The notes beneath the pieces are model-generated. The model had not been told where the DNA came from, searched no databases, and saw only the letters and a program-made list of their open reading frames with translations. A stretch of 64,000 nt of DNA, taken from NCBI RefSeq assembly GCF_000710915.1, contig NZ_BAUA01000060.1:1-64000 (forward strand), read 5' to 3'. This stretch comes from Nocardia brasiliensis IFM 10847 (GTDB lineage Bacteria > Actinomycetota > Actinomycetes > Mycobacteriales > Mycobacteriaceae). Numbering within the stretch: the first letter of the stretch is position 1; the number at the start of each line of letters is the position of its first letter. The translations under genes were made by a program, and so were the position numbers. Of this stretch, positions 44,550 through 53,118 are shown piece after piece.

Positions 44550-45329
44550 TCAGCACATCTCGATGTTCGCCGCACGCGTGACGGGTGCGGGCGGCAGTTC
44601 GATGCGGTCGATCGCCACGCCGACCTCGAGGTTCACCACGTGACCGCCCGCATCGAATTCGATGGTGCCCGTGATACCGGCACCGCTGAATTCGAGCAGG
44701 CGCTGGCGCTCCACGAACTCGGTGACCATGCCCCGCCTGCTGAGGTAGCTCTGCATGGCGCGGCGGTAGTCGACCAGCGGCAGGGCGTTCACGCCGTGCG
44801 CGAGCACCCGGGCAAGCCCGGCCGCGGTGGGCGGCGGCAGCCGGAAGTCCGGATGCTCGACCAGAAACGCGACGCACGTGCCGTCGGTGACACCACAGTA
44901 GGAACTCCAGTGTCCCGACACCACTTTCGACGCGTCGGCCAGCAGATTCGCGACCTGGTGCGGTTCGGGATTCGCCCGGCCGAGCGCGACCGGCATTTCC
45001 GCGGCACACAATTCGGCGACGCCGTAGCGAATCCCGAACTCGCGCACCATCCGCGCGACCGCGATCAGCGACTTCTCGAAACCCCACGGATTGGCCCAGG
45101 CCCACAGCCACGTCTCGGTGTCCGCGGTCCCGAGCAGGTGGAACTTCGTGCAGACCAGCGTGCGTTCGGCGCCGATGAATTCGAGCCGCCCCGCCTCCAT
45201 GTCGGCCTGCCACCGATGCGCACCCAGCACCTCCTCGACGTGCAGGCGATGTTCGAGCGACAGCAATCCCGCGTCGTCGAGCAGCCTCGTCAATGGCACA
45301 GGTTCGGACACCGGCCTCAGCGTAGTCAA
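44550..45329 (-). CDS. Uncharacterised protein, DUF6882-like
   Basis: A 259-residue soluble protein. The segment GAHRWQADMEAGRLEFIGAE, then LLGTADTETWLWAWANPWGF and FEKSLIAVARMVREFGIRYG, resembles what I recall as DUF6882 (uncertain). It has no signal peptide or membrane span. A TTG start is supported by an AGGGGG tract about 6 bases upstream and by absence of another good start. It is convergent with the DUF418 gene and divergent from the NUDIX gene across a 46-base gap. No function can be proposed. Confidence 0.65.
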   Translation of the reverse strand: MTTLRPVSEPVPLTRLLDDAGLLSLEHRLHVEEVLGAHRWQADMEAGRLEFIGAERTLVCTKFHLLGTADTETWLWAWANPWGFEKSLIAVARMVREFGIRYGVAELCAAEMPVALGRANPEPHQVANLLADASKVVSGHWSSYCGVTDGTCVAFLVEHPDFRLPPPTAAGLARVLAHGVNALPLVDYRRAMQSYLSRRGMVTEFVERQRLLEFSGAGITGTIEFDAGGHVVNLEVGVAIDRIELPPAPVTRAANIEMC

Positions 45330-45375
45330 CGTGGTCCCCCTCCTCCGTACCCTCTCGCCCCGCTAGTTTCGTGTC

Positions 45376-45903
45376 GTGACCTTCGCCGATCGATATCCGT
45401 TGCTGCACACCTCGACCCACTGGGCGTGGGGCGAGATGGACGTGCAGTTCCGCACCGCCGCACCCCCCGACGAGCTGGTCACCAACGTCCACGTCGTCGG
45501 CTTCGTCGGCGACACCGTCGTGCTGTGCCGCGACGAACGCGACGTCTGGATGCTGCCCGGCGGCACCCGCGAAAAGGACGAGTCCATCGACGCATGCCTG
45601 CGCCGCGAACTTCGGGAAGAGGCGGGCGCCTACCTTACCGGTCCGGTGCGGTGGCTCGGCGCACACTACGCCACCAGCAATCTCGCTGCGCCGTTTCGGG
45701 ATTGGCAACCGCATCCGCACAAGGCCTGGCTGTGGTGCGCGGCCGACGTGGTGCTGGACGGCGCGCCGACGAACCCGGACGACGCCGAACAGATCGTCGA
45801 GGTGCGGGCCTTTCCGATCGACGAGGCGCTGCGACACGCGCGCTCCGACGGCGATCACCTGCCCGAATTGATCCGCCTCGCAGTGGAACTACACCGGCCG
45901 TGA
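45376..45903 (+). CDS. NUDIX hydrolase
   Basis: A 175-residue NUDIX protein with an intact Nudix box GGTREKDESIDACLRRELRE followed by EAGA (about residues 62-85), matching G-x5-E-x7-REUxEExGU. It would hydrolyse a nucleoside-diphosphate-linked compound using Mg2+. The N-terminal RYPLLHTSTHWAWGEMDVQF is unusual and may set the substrate. The start is GTG 45376, with another GTG 5 bases upstream out of frame. Its stop is 17 bases from the stop of the convergent TetR gene. Confidence 0.87.
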   Translation: MTFADRYPLLHTSTHWAWGEMDVQFRTAAPPDELVTNVHVVGFVGDTVVLCRDERDVWMLPGGTREKDESIDACLRRELREEAGAYLTGPVRWLGAHYATSNLAAPFRDWQPHPHKAWLWCAADVVLDGAPTNPDDAEQIVEVRAFPIDEALRHARSDGDHLPELIRLAVELHRP

Positions 45904-45919
45904 ACGCGCCGTGGCGTAC

Positions 45920-46630
45920 CTACCTGGCGCTCAGCGCTTCCGGAGCCACCAGCAGATCCCGCACCACCAGATCGCGCTCCAGCGGCACGCCGAGACTGCG
46001 CGCGTTGCCCTCGAAGAGCGCCAGCACCGATTCGGTGAGAATTCCTTCCACCTGGTCGGAGGTGAGCGTGGTGCCGGCATCGGCGCGCCAGCTGTTCACC
46101 ACGCCGTCGACGAAACCGATGATGCCGAAGGCCATCGGCCGCGCGCGGGCCTGGTCGATGCCGAAGCCGGACAGCCAGAGCGCGAACATATCGGCCAGGC
46201 GGCCGCCGATCCGGTCCCTGGCCCCGGCCAGCGAGGTTTCGCCCTGCGGCGCGGCGCCGCCGATGAAGCGGTGCAGGTTCGGGTGCCGCTCGACCCAGCG
46301 GACGTAGGTGCCGATCGCGCCGCGCACGGCGTCGCGCACGGTGCCGTCGGGGTGCAGCGTCGGCATGATCTGTGCCAGTAGGGATTCCAGGATCTGACGA
46401 CGGATCTGCTCGTCCAGATCGGTGCGGCCGTCGAAGTGGCGGTAGACCACCGGGCGGGGCAGCTTCAATCGGTCGGCGATCTGCTGGACGGACACGTCGA
46501 CGCCGTTTTCCTCGATGACGGTGATCGCCGCGTCGATCACGTCGGCCCGCCGCCGGGCCTTGTGCCCGTTCCAGCGAGTCGCGCGGCCGTCCGCGGCGGG
46601 CGGCTCGGACTGGGCACTCGTCGTGGTCAC
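45920..46630 (-). CDS. TetR-family regulator, divergent from aurF-like operon
   Basis: A 236-residue TetR repressor. The HTH is at about residues 25-70 (RRRADVIDAAITVIEENG; IADRLKLPRPVVYRHFDGRT). A C-terminal ligand domain with HPNLHRFIGGAAPQGETS and MFALWLSGFG resembles mycobacterial lipid- or xenobiotic-sensing TetRs. The start is GTG 46630. The 99-base gap to the diiron oxygenase gene is the likely operator region, so it probably represses the oxygenase pair and itself. Confidence 0.87.
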   Translation of the reverse strand: MTTTSAQSEPPAADGRATRWNGHKARRRADVIDAAITVIEENGVDVSVQQIADRLKLPRPVVYRHFDGRTDLDEQIRRQILESLLAQIMPTLHPDGTVRDAVRGAIGTYVRWVERHPNLHRFIGGAAPQGETSLAGARDRIGGRLADMFALWLSGFGIDQARARPMAFGIIGFVDGVVNSWRADAGTTLTSDQVEGILTESVLALFEGNARSLGVPLERDLVVRDLLVAPEALSAR

Positions 46631-46729
46631 GTCATCACGATACCCGCAGCACGATTGACTGCGACAGATTGTCTCACTAACCTGCATGTAACAGTTTGTA
46701 TCGGTTAAATCGACAATGTTGGAGCAGTC
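46631..46729. promoter_or_regulatory. Divergent tetR/aurF-like promoter region
   Basis: AT-rich relative to the surroundings. GCATGTAACAGTTTGTATCG near 46684-46703 and GACTGCGACAGATTGTCTCA near 46657-46676 are candidate TetR half-sites with imperfect symmetry. GGAG lies about 6 bases before the oxygenase ATG. Confidence 0.4.
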
Positions 46730-47629
46730 ATGGGCAACGACGCCGCACTGATCCCCCAGGAGTCCTTCGCGCAGCGCTTGCTGACCGGATCGGTCAAGAA
46801 GTCCTACGACCCGGTGATCGACATGGACTGGGACGCGCCCCTGGATCCGGACAAACTCTTCCTGCCCGCCGAGGTGGTCTCGCTGTACGGCACCGCGCTG
46901 TGGGACTCGATGACCCCGCAGCAGCGCCGCGAGCTGTCCCGTCAGGAACTCGCGAACGTGCTCTCCGTGGGCATCTGGTTCGAGAATCTGCTCAACCGGC
47001 TGCTGTTGCGCGAGCTGATGGCCGACGACCCGACCACCAGGCACTCGCACTACACACTCGTCGAAATGGGCGACGAGTGCCGGCACATGATGATGTTCGG
47101 CAAGCTGATCGATCGCATCGAGGCCCGGCCGTACTGGCCGCGCCGGGCGGGCCGGATGGTCATCGGGGTGCTGCCGCTCTTCTTGCGCGGCTCCATGACC
47201 TGGGTCGGCGCGCTCGTCGGCGAGGAGATCTTCGACGCCATCCAGCGGCGCACGCTCGACGATCCGGAGTTGCAGCCCTTGGTGTCTCGCGCGATGCGCA
47301 TCCACGTCACCGAGGAGGCGCGCCATATCGGCTTCGCCAGGGACGCGCTGGCCAGGCGGGTGCCGACCATGTCGCGGGCCGAACTCGCCTACACCCGGCT
47401 GTGTGTCGCGGTCGCGGCCCCGCTGTTCGTCTATCTGCTGACCAACCGGCACATGTACGACCGCGCCGGCCTCGACGGCCGGGCGGCCCGCCGGATCGCG
47501 GCGAGTAACCCCGAGGCCAAACGGGCCCTCGGCATCGGCGCCGCGAATCTCGGTGCGTTCCTGCAGAAACAGGGACTCATCGGCCCGATCGGCGAGTGGA
47601 TCTGGCGGCAGCGGGGGTTGCTCGGATGA
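46730..47629 (+). CDS. AurF-like diiron oxygenase
   Basis: A 299-residue all-helical diiron protein of the p-aminobenzoate N-oxygenase (AurF) family. Carboxylate/His ligands are visible in SVGIWFENLLNRLLLREL (Glu), LVEMGDECRHMMMFGKLI (E-x-x-D-E-x-x-H), GALVGEEIFDAIQR (Glu) and HVTEEARHIGFARDAL (E-E-x-x-H). AurF oxidises aromatic amines; mycobacterial relatives are uncharacterised. The stop overlaps the start of the monooxygenase gene (ATGA), so they act together. Confidence 0.87.
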   Translation: MGNDAALIPQESFAQRLLTGSVKKSYDPVIDMDWDAPLDPDKLFLPAEVVSLYGTALWDSMTPQQRRELSRQELANVLSVGIWFENLLNRLLLRELMADDPTTRHSHYTLVEMGDECRHMMMFGKLIDRIEARPYWPRRAGRMVIGVLPLFLRGSMTWVGALVGEEIFDAIQRRTLDDPELQPLVSRAMRIHVTEEARHIGFARDALARRVPTMSRAELAYTRLCVAVAAPLFVYLLTNRHMYDRAGLDGRAARRIAASNPEAKRALGIGAANLGAFLQKQGLIGPIGEWIWRQRGLLG

Positions 47630-49392
47630 ACCCCGAACCCGATATCGTCATCGTCGGCGCGGGTTTCGGCGGCCTCGGCATGGCCATCGAATTGCGCCGG
47701 GCGGGCATCGACGATTTCGTCGTGCTGGAGAAGGCCGGCGACATCGGCGGGACCTGGCGGGAGAACACGTATCCGGGTGCGGGCTGCGATGTCATGTCGC
47801 TGATGTACTCGTACTCTTTCGAGCAGAATCAGCGCTGGACGCGCATGTTCGCGCGGCAGCCGGAGATCCTCGACTATCTGCGCGACACCGTGGACAAGTA
47901 CGACCTGCGCACCCATCTGCGATTCCACGCGGAGGTGGTGACACTCGATTTCGACGATGCCGAGGACCGCTGGACCGTCGGACTCGCCGACGGACGGCGA
48001 TTGCGTCCACGCCTGGTCGTGATGGCGCCGGGTCCGCTGCACGAGCCCTCGATCCCGGCCTTTCCCGGGCAGGAAGAGTTCCGCGGCAAGAGCTTTCACT
48101 CGGCACAGTGGGATCACGATTTCGACGTGCGTGGTAAACGAATCGCGGTGATCGGCACCGGCGCGAGCGCTGTGCAGTTCGTGCCGCAGATCGCCAAGGA
48201 TGCCGCGCAGGTGACGGTCTTCCAGCGCACCCCGCACTGGATCGTGCCGAAGCCCGACCGGCCACTGTCCGCGCTGGAGCACGGCGCGTTCCGGTATCTG
48301 CCGGGCGCGCAACGGCTCTACCGATGGGCGATCTACTGGGGCTACGAGTCGATGATCCCCGCGTTCATGAATCCGGAGCTGATGCGCCGGGTGGAGTCGG
48401 TCGCGCGCGGCCACCTGCGCAGGCAGGTGCGCGATCGCGAACTGCGACTCCGGCTCACCCCGGACTACCGCCTCGGCTGCAAACGAATCCTGGTGTCCAA
48501 CAACTACTACCCCGCGTTGCAACGGGAAAACGTCACGCTGCAGACCACGCCGATCGCCCGGCTCACCGAGACCGGCATCGGCACCGTCGACGGTGCCGAG
48601 GAATCGTTCGACGCCATCGTCTACGGCACCGGTTTCAAGATTTCCGACCGATTCGCCGACCAGCACATCGTCGGTGCGAACGGACTCACGTTGCCGGACG
48701 CGTGGCGCAACGGCATGGAAGGTTTCCTCGGCGTCGCGGTGCACGGGTTCCCGAACCTGTTCCTGATCGTCGGCCCCAATTCCGGTGGCGGGCATCAATC
48801 GATCATCTTCATGATCGAGGCACAGGCGCGCTACATCCGCCAGTGCGTCGAACTGCTGCGCAAGACCGGCAACACCCGGATCGAGGTGCGTTCGGCGACC
48901 CAGCACGAGTTCAACCGCCGAACCCAAGCGAAACTCGCGGGGACAGTGTGGAATTCGGGCGGCTGCCAGAGCTGGTATCTGGACGAGCACGGGGTCAACC
49001 GGGCCGCGTGGCCCGGCTCCAGCGTGTCCTACTGGCGGGCCATGCGGCATCCGGATCCCGGCCACTACGACCTCACCGTGGCCGCGGATCGGGAACCGGC
49101 ATACGAGTATTCGGGTCCGGCGATGCTCGACGCGCCCGGCGCACTGCTACCGGTGACGGTCGCGCTCAGCGGGCACACCGACCCGATCGACGGCCGGTAT
49201 CACTGGTACGGCCGGATCACCGCGACGGCGGGCGACGAACTCCCCGATCCCGGACGCGCCGAGGTGTTCCTCGCGCTCCCCGGTCGCTACCCCACCGCTG
49301 GCCGGTTACAGGAGCGCGACCCCTGGGGCAACCTGCGCATCGTCGGCATCGGCGATCCGCCGTATCAGTTGGAGGCCACGGCCGTGCACTGA
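47626..49392 (+). CDS. Baeyer-Villiger-type flavin monooxygenase with C-terminal DUF4873
   Basis: A 588-residue class B flavin monooxygenase: FAD site IVIVGAGFGGLGMAIELRRA (residues 7-26), GGTWRENTYPGAGCDV, the BVMO fingerprint FRGKSFHSAQWD (about 146-157) and NADPH site IAVIGTGASAVQFVPQI (about 168-184). About 110 C-terminal residues (YEYSGPAMLDAPGALL to the end) match the DUF4873 extension seen in mycobacterial/nocardial homologs. It oxidises a ketone, sulfide or amine. Translational coupling to the AurF-like gene suggests sequential oxidation of one substrate. Confidence 0.9.
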   Translation: MNPEPDIVIVGAGFGGLGMAIELRRAGIDDFVVLEKAGDIGGTWRENTYPGAGCDVMSLMYSYSFEQNQRWTRMFARQPEILDYLRDTVDKYDLRTHLRFHAEVVTLDFDDAEDRWTVGLADGRRLRPRLVVMAPGPLHEPSIPAFPGQEEFRGKSFHSAQWDHDFDVRGKRIAVIGTGASAVQFVPQIAKDAAQVTVFQRTPHWIVPKPDRPLSALEHGAFRYLPGAQRLYRWAIYWGYESMIPAFMNPELMRRVESVARGHLRRQVRDRELRLRLTPDYRLGCKRILVSNNYYPALQRENVTLQTTPIARLTETGIGTVDGAEESFDAIVYGTGFKISDRFADQHIVGANGLTLPDAWRNGMEGFLGVAVHGFPNLFLIVGPNSGGGHQSIIFMIEAQARYIRQCVELLRKTGNTRIEVRSATQHEFNRRTQAKLAGTVWNSGGCQSWYLDEHGVNRAAWPGSSVSYWRAMRHPDPGHYDLTVAADREPAYEYSGPAMLDAPGALLPVTVALSGHTDPIDGRYHWYGRITATAGDELPDPGRAEVFLALPGRYPTAGRLQERDPWGNLRIVGIGDPPYQLEATAVH

Positions 49393-49502
49393 TCGGACCG
49401 GGCACAGGCACAAAGAAGCGCCGTCAGGTTCGGCATTCTGCCGATACCCTGCGCGCCGGACATCGGGTGGGCTGGATCAACCAGATCGATCCGGAAGGCC
49501 CC

Positions 49503-51125
49503 ATGAAACTCACCTCGCCGCAGCTCGCCTCGATCGGCACCCTCTGCTGCCTGCTCACTTTCGCCGCGGTGCCCGCGCAGGCGGCCGCCGACCAGGGCCG
49601 GACCTGGTATGTGAGCGCGACCGCCGCGGCCGGCGGAAGCGGTACCGAGACAGCGCCTTTCAACAGTTTAGCGGCGGTGCAGCAGGCGTCCGGCGAGGGC
49701 GACAGCATCGTCGTGCTGCCCGCACCGCTCGGGGCGGCGCCGCTCGACGGCGGTCTCGCGCTCAAACGCGGCCAGCATCTGATCGGCGGTCGAGCGCCGG
49801 GAAGCGTTGCCGCGGTGGCCAATACGACCGGCGCGCTGGACGGCGACGCGATCCGGCTGGCCCCGGACACCGAGGTCCGCGATCTCACGGTCACCGCCGC
49901 CCAGCGCGGCGGGATCTACGGCCGCAACGTCGGAAACACCACGCTGCGCGGCAACACCGTCACCGCGACCAATCGGGCCTGCCACGACGGTTTCCTGGTG
50001 CAGCCGTTCCCGCCGATGCTCGGCGTTCCGTTCGGCACGTCGCTGCCGGTCGCACCGAATGTGGTGGCGCTCAACAACGGCTGGGCCGCCATCATGGTCG
50101 ACTCCGACGCGGGCGCGAGCACGCTCGCCATCGAGGACAACACCGTGCACGACACTCCGTGCGGCGACGGCATCGACGTCCGCACCACCGGCACGGCGCA
50201 GGTGTCGGCCACCCTCACCGGCAATCTGACCGAGCGGATCAATCAGGGCCTCGCGAAGCTGTCGGTCCTGGCCGTCGGCCTGCAGAGCACCGGAACCTCC
50301 TCGCTCACCGCCGCATTGCGCGGCAACACCCAGCGCGATATCGCGGTGCCCGAGCACGACCCGCTCAACGCCGCCGCCGACAGCGAGGGTCTGTTCGTCA
50401 ACGCCGCCGACCGCGCCCGCATGCGAATCACCATCGACCGCAACAGTTATCGCCACGGCGGCGGCCACTTCTCGGCCAACGGCCTCGAATTCGTCACCAG
50501 CAACGGCACGCCGGACAGCGAGGTGACCCTCACCAACAGCGAATTCATCGACGTGCCAGGCGATATCGTCGAGAATCTCAATCTGAGCGCCGAAGGCGCG
50601 CGCCACGTGATGACCATCGACGGGCTCACCGCCGCCCGCTCCAGCTTCCTGGCCGCGGCGCTGAATCCGGTGGTGCCGGGCAATCTCGGCAGTTGCCTGT
50701 TCTCGGCCAGTTTCGGCCGGGACAACACCACCGCGCTCACGCTGCGCAACGCACAGCTCAGCCAGTGCAGCGCCGACGGCATCGGCGTCTACGCCTACTC
50801 CCCCAGCGGTCCCGCGCCGGCCCGGGCGAGCATGAAGTTCGAGATCGCCGACACCACGGTGACCGACGCGGCCGTCGCCGACCTGCACGTGCACACCGTC
50901 GGCGACCTGGCCGAGCTCACCGGGAAGGTCGAGCGCTCGCGTTTCAGCGGCGACGTGGTGCTGACCCAGAGCACCGGCGCCCTCGGCACCGGATCGGTCA
51001 TCGATTTCGGCGGCGGACGCCTCGGCAGCGCCGGGGCGAACTGCTTCTCCCCCGCTACCGAGACAGACCTGGCCGCGCCGAGTCTGCCGGTCGACCATCC
51101 CGGCTCGTGGCCGCTCTGCCAGTAA
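49503..51125 (+). CDS. Secreted right-handed beta-helix-like protein
   Basis: A 540-residue exported protein with a signal peptide (MKLTSPQLASIGTLCCLLTF, cleavage near AQA/AADQ). The mature part opens WYVSATAAAGGSGTETAPFN SLAAVQQA, the usual start of pectate-lyase-like parallel beta-helix proteins. Many short turns follow (TTLRGNTVTATN, STLAIEDNTVHDT, VTLTNSEFIDVPG, LTLRNAQLSQCSADGIGVY). No polysaccharide-lyase catalytic signature was recognised. GGAAGG precedes the ATG by about 5 bases. It stands between the monooxygenase gene and fadD and might be a surface or glycan-acting protein. Confidence 0.75.
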   Translation: MKLTSPQLASIGTLCCLLTFAAVPAQAAADQGRTWYVSATAAAGGSGTETAPFNSLAAVQQASGEGDSIVVLPAPLGAAPLDGGLALKRGQHLIGGRAPGSVAAVANTTGALDGDAIRLAPDTEVRDLTVTAAQRGGIYGRNVGNTTLRGNTVTATNRACHDGFLVQPFPPMLGVPFGTSLPVAPNVVALNNGWAAIMVDSDAGASTLAIEDNTVHDTPCGDGIDVRTTGTAQVSATLTGNLTERINQGLAKLSVLAVGLQSTGTSSLTAALRGNTQRDIAVPEHDPLNAAADSEGLFVNAADRARMRITIDRNSYRHGGGHFSANGLEFVTSNGTPDSEVTLTNSEFIDVPGDIVENLNLSAEGARHVMTIDGLTAARSSFLAAALNPVVPGNLGSCLFSASFGRDNTTALTLRNAQLSQCSADGIGVYAYSPSGPAPARASMKFEIADTTVTDAAVADLHVHTVGDLAELTGKVERSRFSGDVVLTQSTGALGTGSVIDFGGGRLGSAGANCFSPATETDLAAPSLPVDHPGSWPLCQ

Positions 51126-51200
51126 GGACAGAAACTTGGTCAAGTGCACAAGGCTGCGCGTCACACTCTGCGCGTTTGCCGCTAGCGAAGACGCTCACTC

Positions 51201-51232
51201 ATGCGTTGTGCTTAATAGTGACGATGAGGTCA
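51201..51232 (+). promoter_or_regulatory. Bipartite motif, copy 1 (upstream of fadD)
   Basis: ATGCGTTGTGCT, 7 variable bases, then GACGATGAGGTCA. It ends 59 bases before the fadD start. The same 12+7+13 arrangement occurs at 54376-54407 upstream of the CocE-type hydrolase gene; 27 of 32 positions are identical. Probably a binding site for a shared regulator. Confidence 0.65.
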
Positions 51233-51291
51233 TCTCCGTCTCCCCGAACGAGCGGCGCGGGCCTCAGCCCTTCGGTAGCAGAGGTTAGGTC

Positions 51292-53100
51292 TTGGTTTCA
51301 ACGACAGTCCCGGCGGTCACCGGCCGCCCGGACACGCTGTGTGCGGCATTCCAGGCGAATGTCGCCAAATACTCCGACGCGGTCGCGCTGCGCACCTTCG
51401 GCGGCGCCGTCTCGATCACGTGGCGGGAATACGGCGAGCGGGTCCGCGCCATCGCCACCGGGCTCGCGGCGCTGGGCGTCGCGCCCGGCGACACGGTCGC
51501 GATCATGCTGACCAACCGCCCGGAGTTCCACCTCTGCGACACCGCTGTGCTGCACACCGGCGCGACCCCGTTCTCGGTCTACAACACCAACCCGGTCGAC
51601 CTGCTGACCTACCAGTTCGACAACTCGGGCGCCAAGGTCGTCATCTGCGAGCAGCAGTTCGCCCCGAAGATCCTGGAGGCGGTCGCCAAGGCCGCAGAGC
51701 AGGGCATCCACGTCCAGCACGTGATCAGCGTGGACGAGGCGCCCGCGGGCACCCTCTCGCTCGCCGAGGTCGAGCAGCGCACGGCCGACGGCTTCGATTT
51801 CGACGACACCTGGCGCAAGGTGCGGCCCGAGGATCTGCTCACCATCGTCTACACCTCCGGCACCACGGGACCGCCGAAGGGCGTGGAGCTCACCCACACC
51901 AACTTCATCGAGAACGCCAGGGTGCTCGACCAATTCGGTGGCGGCACCGCCGACGACCGGGTGATCTCCTACCTGCCCGACGCGCATGCCGCCAACCGCT
52001 GGTTCGCGCACTACCTCACCATGCTCACCGGCGCGCAGATCACCACCGTGCCCGATTTCAAGCAGGTCGCCGCCGCGCTCGGCGAGGTGCACCCGAGCGT
52101 GTTCCTCGGCGTGCCCCGGGTCTGGGTGAAAGTCAAAGGCGCACTGGAGGAAAGGTTCGCCGCGGAGTCTCCGGTCAAGCGCAGGCTGGTGCGCTGGGCG
52201 ATCGACATCGGCCGCAAGCAGGCCCGCGCCGTGTCCGACGGCCGCACCCTGGGCGCGCTCGACCGGGTACAGCTCGGTCTCGCGGATCGTCTTGTGCTCG
52301 CGCCGATTCGGGAACGGCTCGGCCTGGACAAGGTGCGCGTCGCGGTCACCGGTTCGGTCGCGATCCCGCCGGAGGTGCACGAGTTCTTCCTCGGCCTGGG
52401 CCTGCCGCTGTGCGAGGGCTACGGCATGAGCGAGTACACGGCCGGCGCCACGCTGAACCCGCCGGAGCGAATCAAGATCGGCACCGTGGGCACCGTGCTG
52501 CCCGGCGCGGAGATCATGCTCGCCGAGGACGGCGAGGTGCTGATCCGCGGCAAGATGGTGATGCGCGGCTACCGCAACGACCCGGCCAAGACCGCGGAGA
52601 CGATCGACGCCGACGGCTGGCTGCACACCGGCGATATCGGCACCATCGACAGCGACGGCTATCTGTCGATCATCGACCGCAAGAAAGAACTCATCATCAA
52701 CGCCGCGGGCAAGAACATGTCCCCGGCCAATATCGAGAACACCGTCACCGACAACTGTTCGCTGGTGTCCACCGTCGTCGTGATCGGCGAGCAGCGCCCG
52801 TTCAACACCGCGCTGCTGCTGCTCGACCCCGACCTGGCCGCCGCCTACGCCCAGCGGCACAACCTGACCGGGACCACGGTCGCGGAGCTGGCCAAGGACC
52901 CGGTGATCCTCACCGCGATCGAGGAGGGCATCGCGGCGGCGAACAGCAAACTCTCCCGGGTGGAACAGATCAAGAAGTACATCGTGCTCCCCGAGGTGTG
53001 GGAGAACGGCAGTGACTATCTGACGGCCACCGGCAAACTCAAGCGCAAGCCGATTTCCAGCGGTTACACAGATACGATCGAGGCACTGTACTCGACCTAG
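51292..53100 (+). CDS. Long-chain acyl-CoA synthetase, FadD11-like
   Basis: A 602-residue adenylate-forming ligase close to mycobacterial FadD11/FadD15 (long-chain AMP-binding with VYNTNPVDLLTYQFDNSGAK). Motifs: TIVYTSGTTGPPKGVELTHT (about residue 187), YLPDAHAANRWFAHYLTML, EGYGMSEYTAGATL (about 378), HTGDIGTIDSDGYLSIIDRK (about 444) and catalytic Lys near ATGKLKRKPI. It activates fatty acids to acyl-CoA. TTG start with GAGG 7 bases upstream. It is followed 18 bases later by the PucR-type regulator and preceded by the bipartite motif shared with the CocE gene. Confidence 0.9.
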   Translation: MVSTTVPAVTGRPDTLCAAFQANVAKYSDAVALRTFGGAVSITWREYGERVRAIATGLAALGVAPGDTVAIMLTNRPEFHLCDTAVLHTGATPFSVYNTNPVDLLTYQFDNSGAKVVICEQQFAPKILEAVAKAAEQGIHVQHVISVDEAPAGTLSLAEVEQRTADGFDFDDTWRKVRPEDLLTIVYTSGTTGPPKGVELTHTNFIENARVLDQFGGGTADDRVISYLPDAHAANRWFAHYLTMLTGAQITTVPDFKQVAAALGEVHPSVFLGVPRVWVKVKGALEERFAAESPVKRRLVRWAIDIGRKQARAVSDGRTLGALDRVQLGLADRLVLAPIRERLGLDKVRVAVTGSVAIPPEVHEFFLGLGLPLCEGYGMSEYTAGATLNPPERIKIGTVGTVLPGAEIMLAEDGEVLIRGKMVMRGYRNDPAKTAETIDADGWLHTGDIGTIDSDGYLSIIDRKKELIINAAGKNMSPANIENTVTDNCSLVSTVVVIGEQRPFNTALLLLDPDLAAAYAQRHNLTGTTVAELAKDPVILTAIEEGIAAANSKLSRVEQIKKYIVLPEVWENGSDYLTATGKLKRKPISSGYTDTIEALYST

Positions 53101-53118
53101 TCCGGGAAGAAGACCAGC

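Noticed and set aside
43270..45858. An 862-codon minus-strand frame crossing three genes
   Set aside because: It is antisense to the DUF418 and NUDIX genes, out of frame with the DUF6882-like gene, and its product is low-complexity Arg/Ala/Gly without domains.
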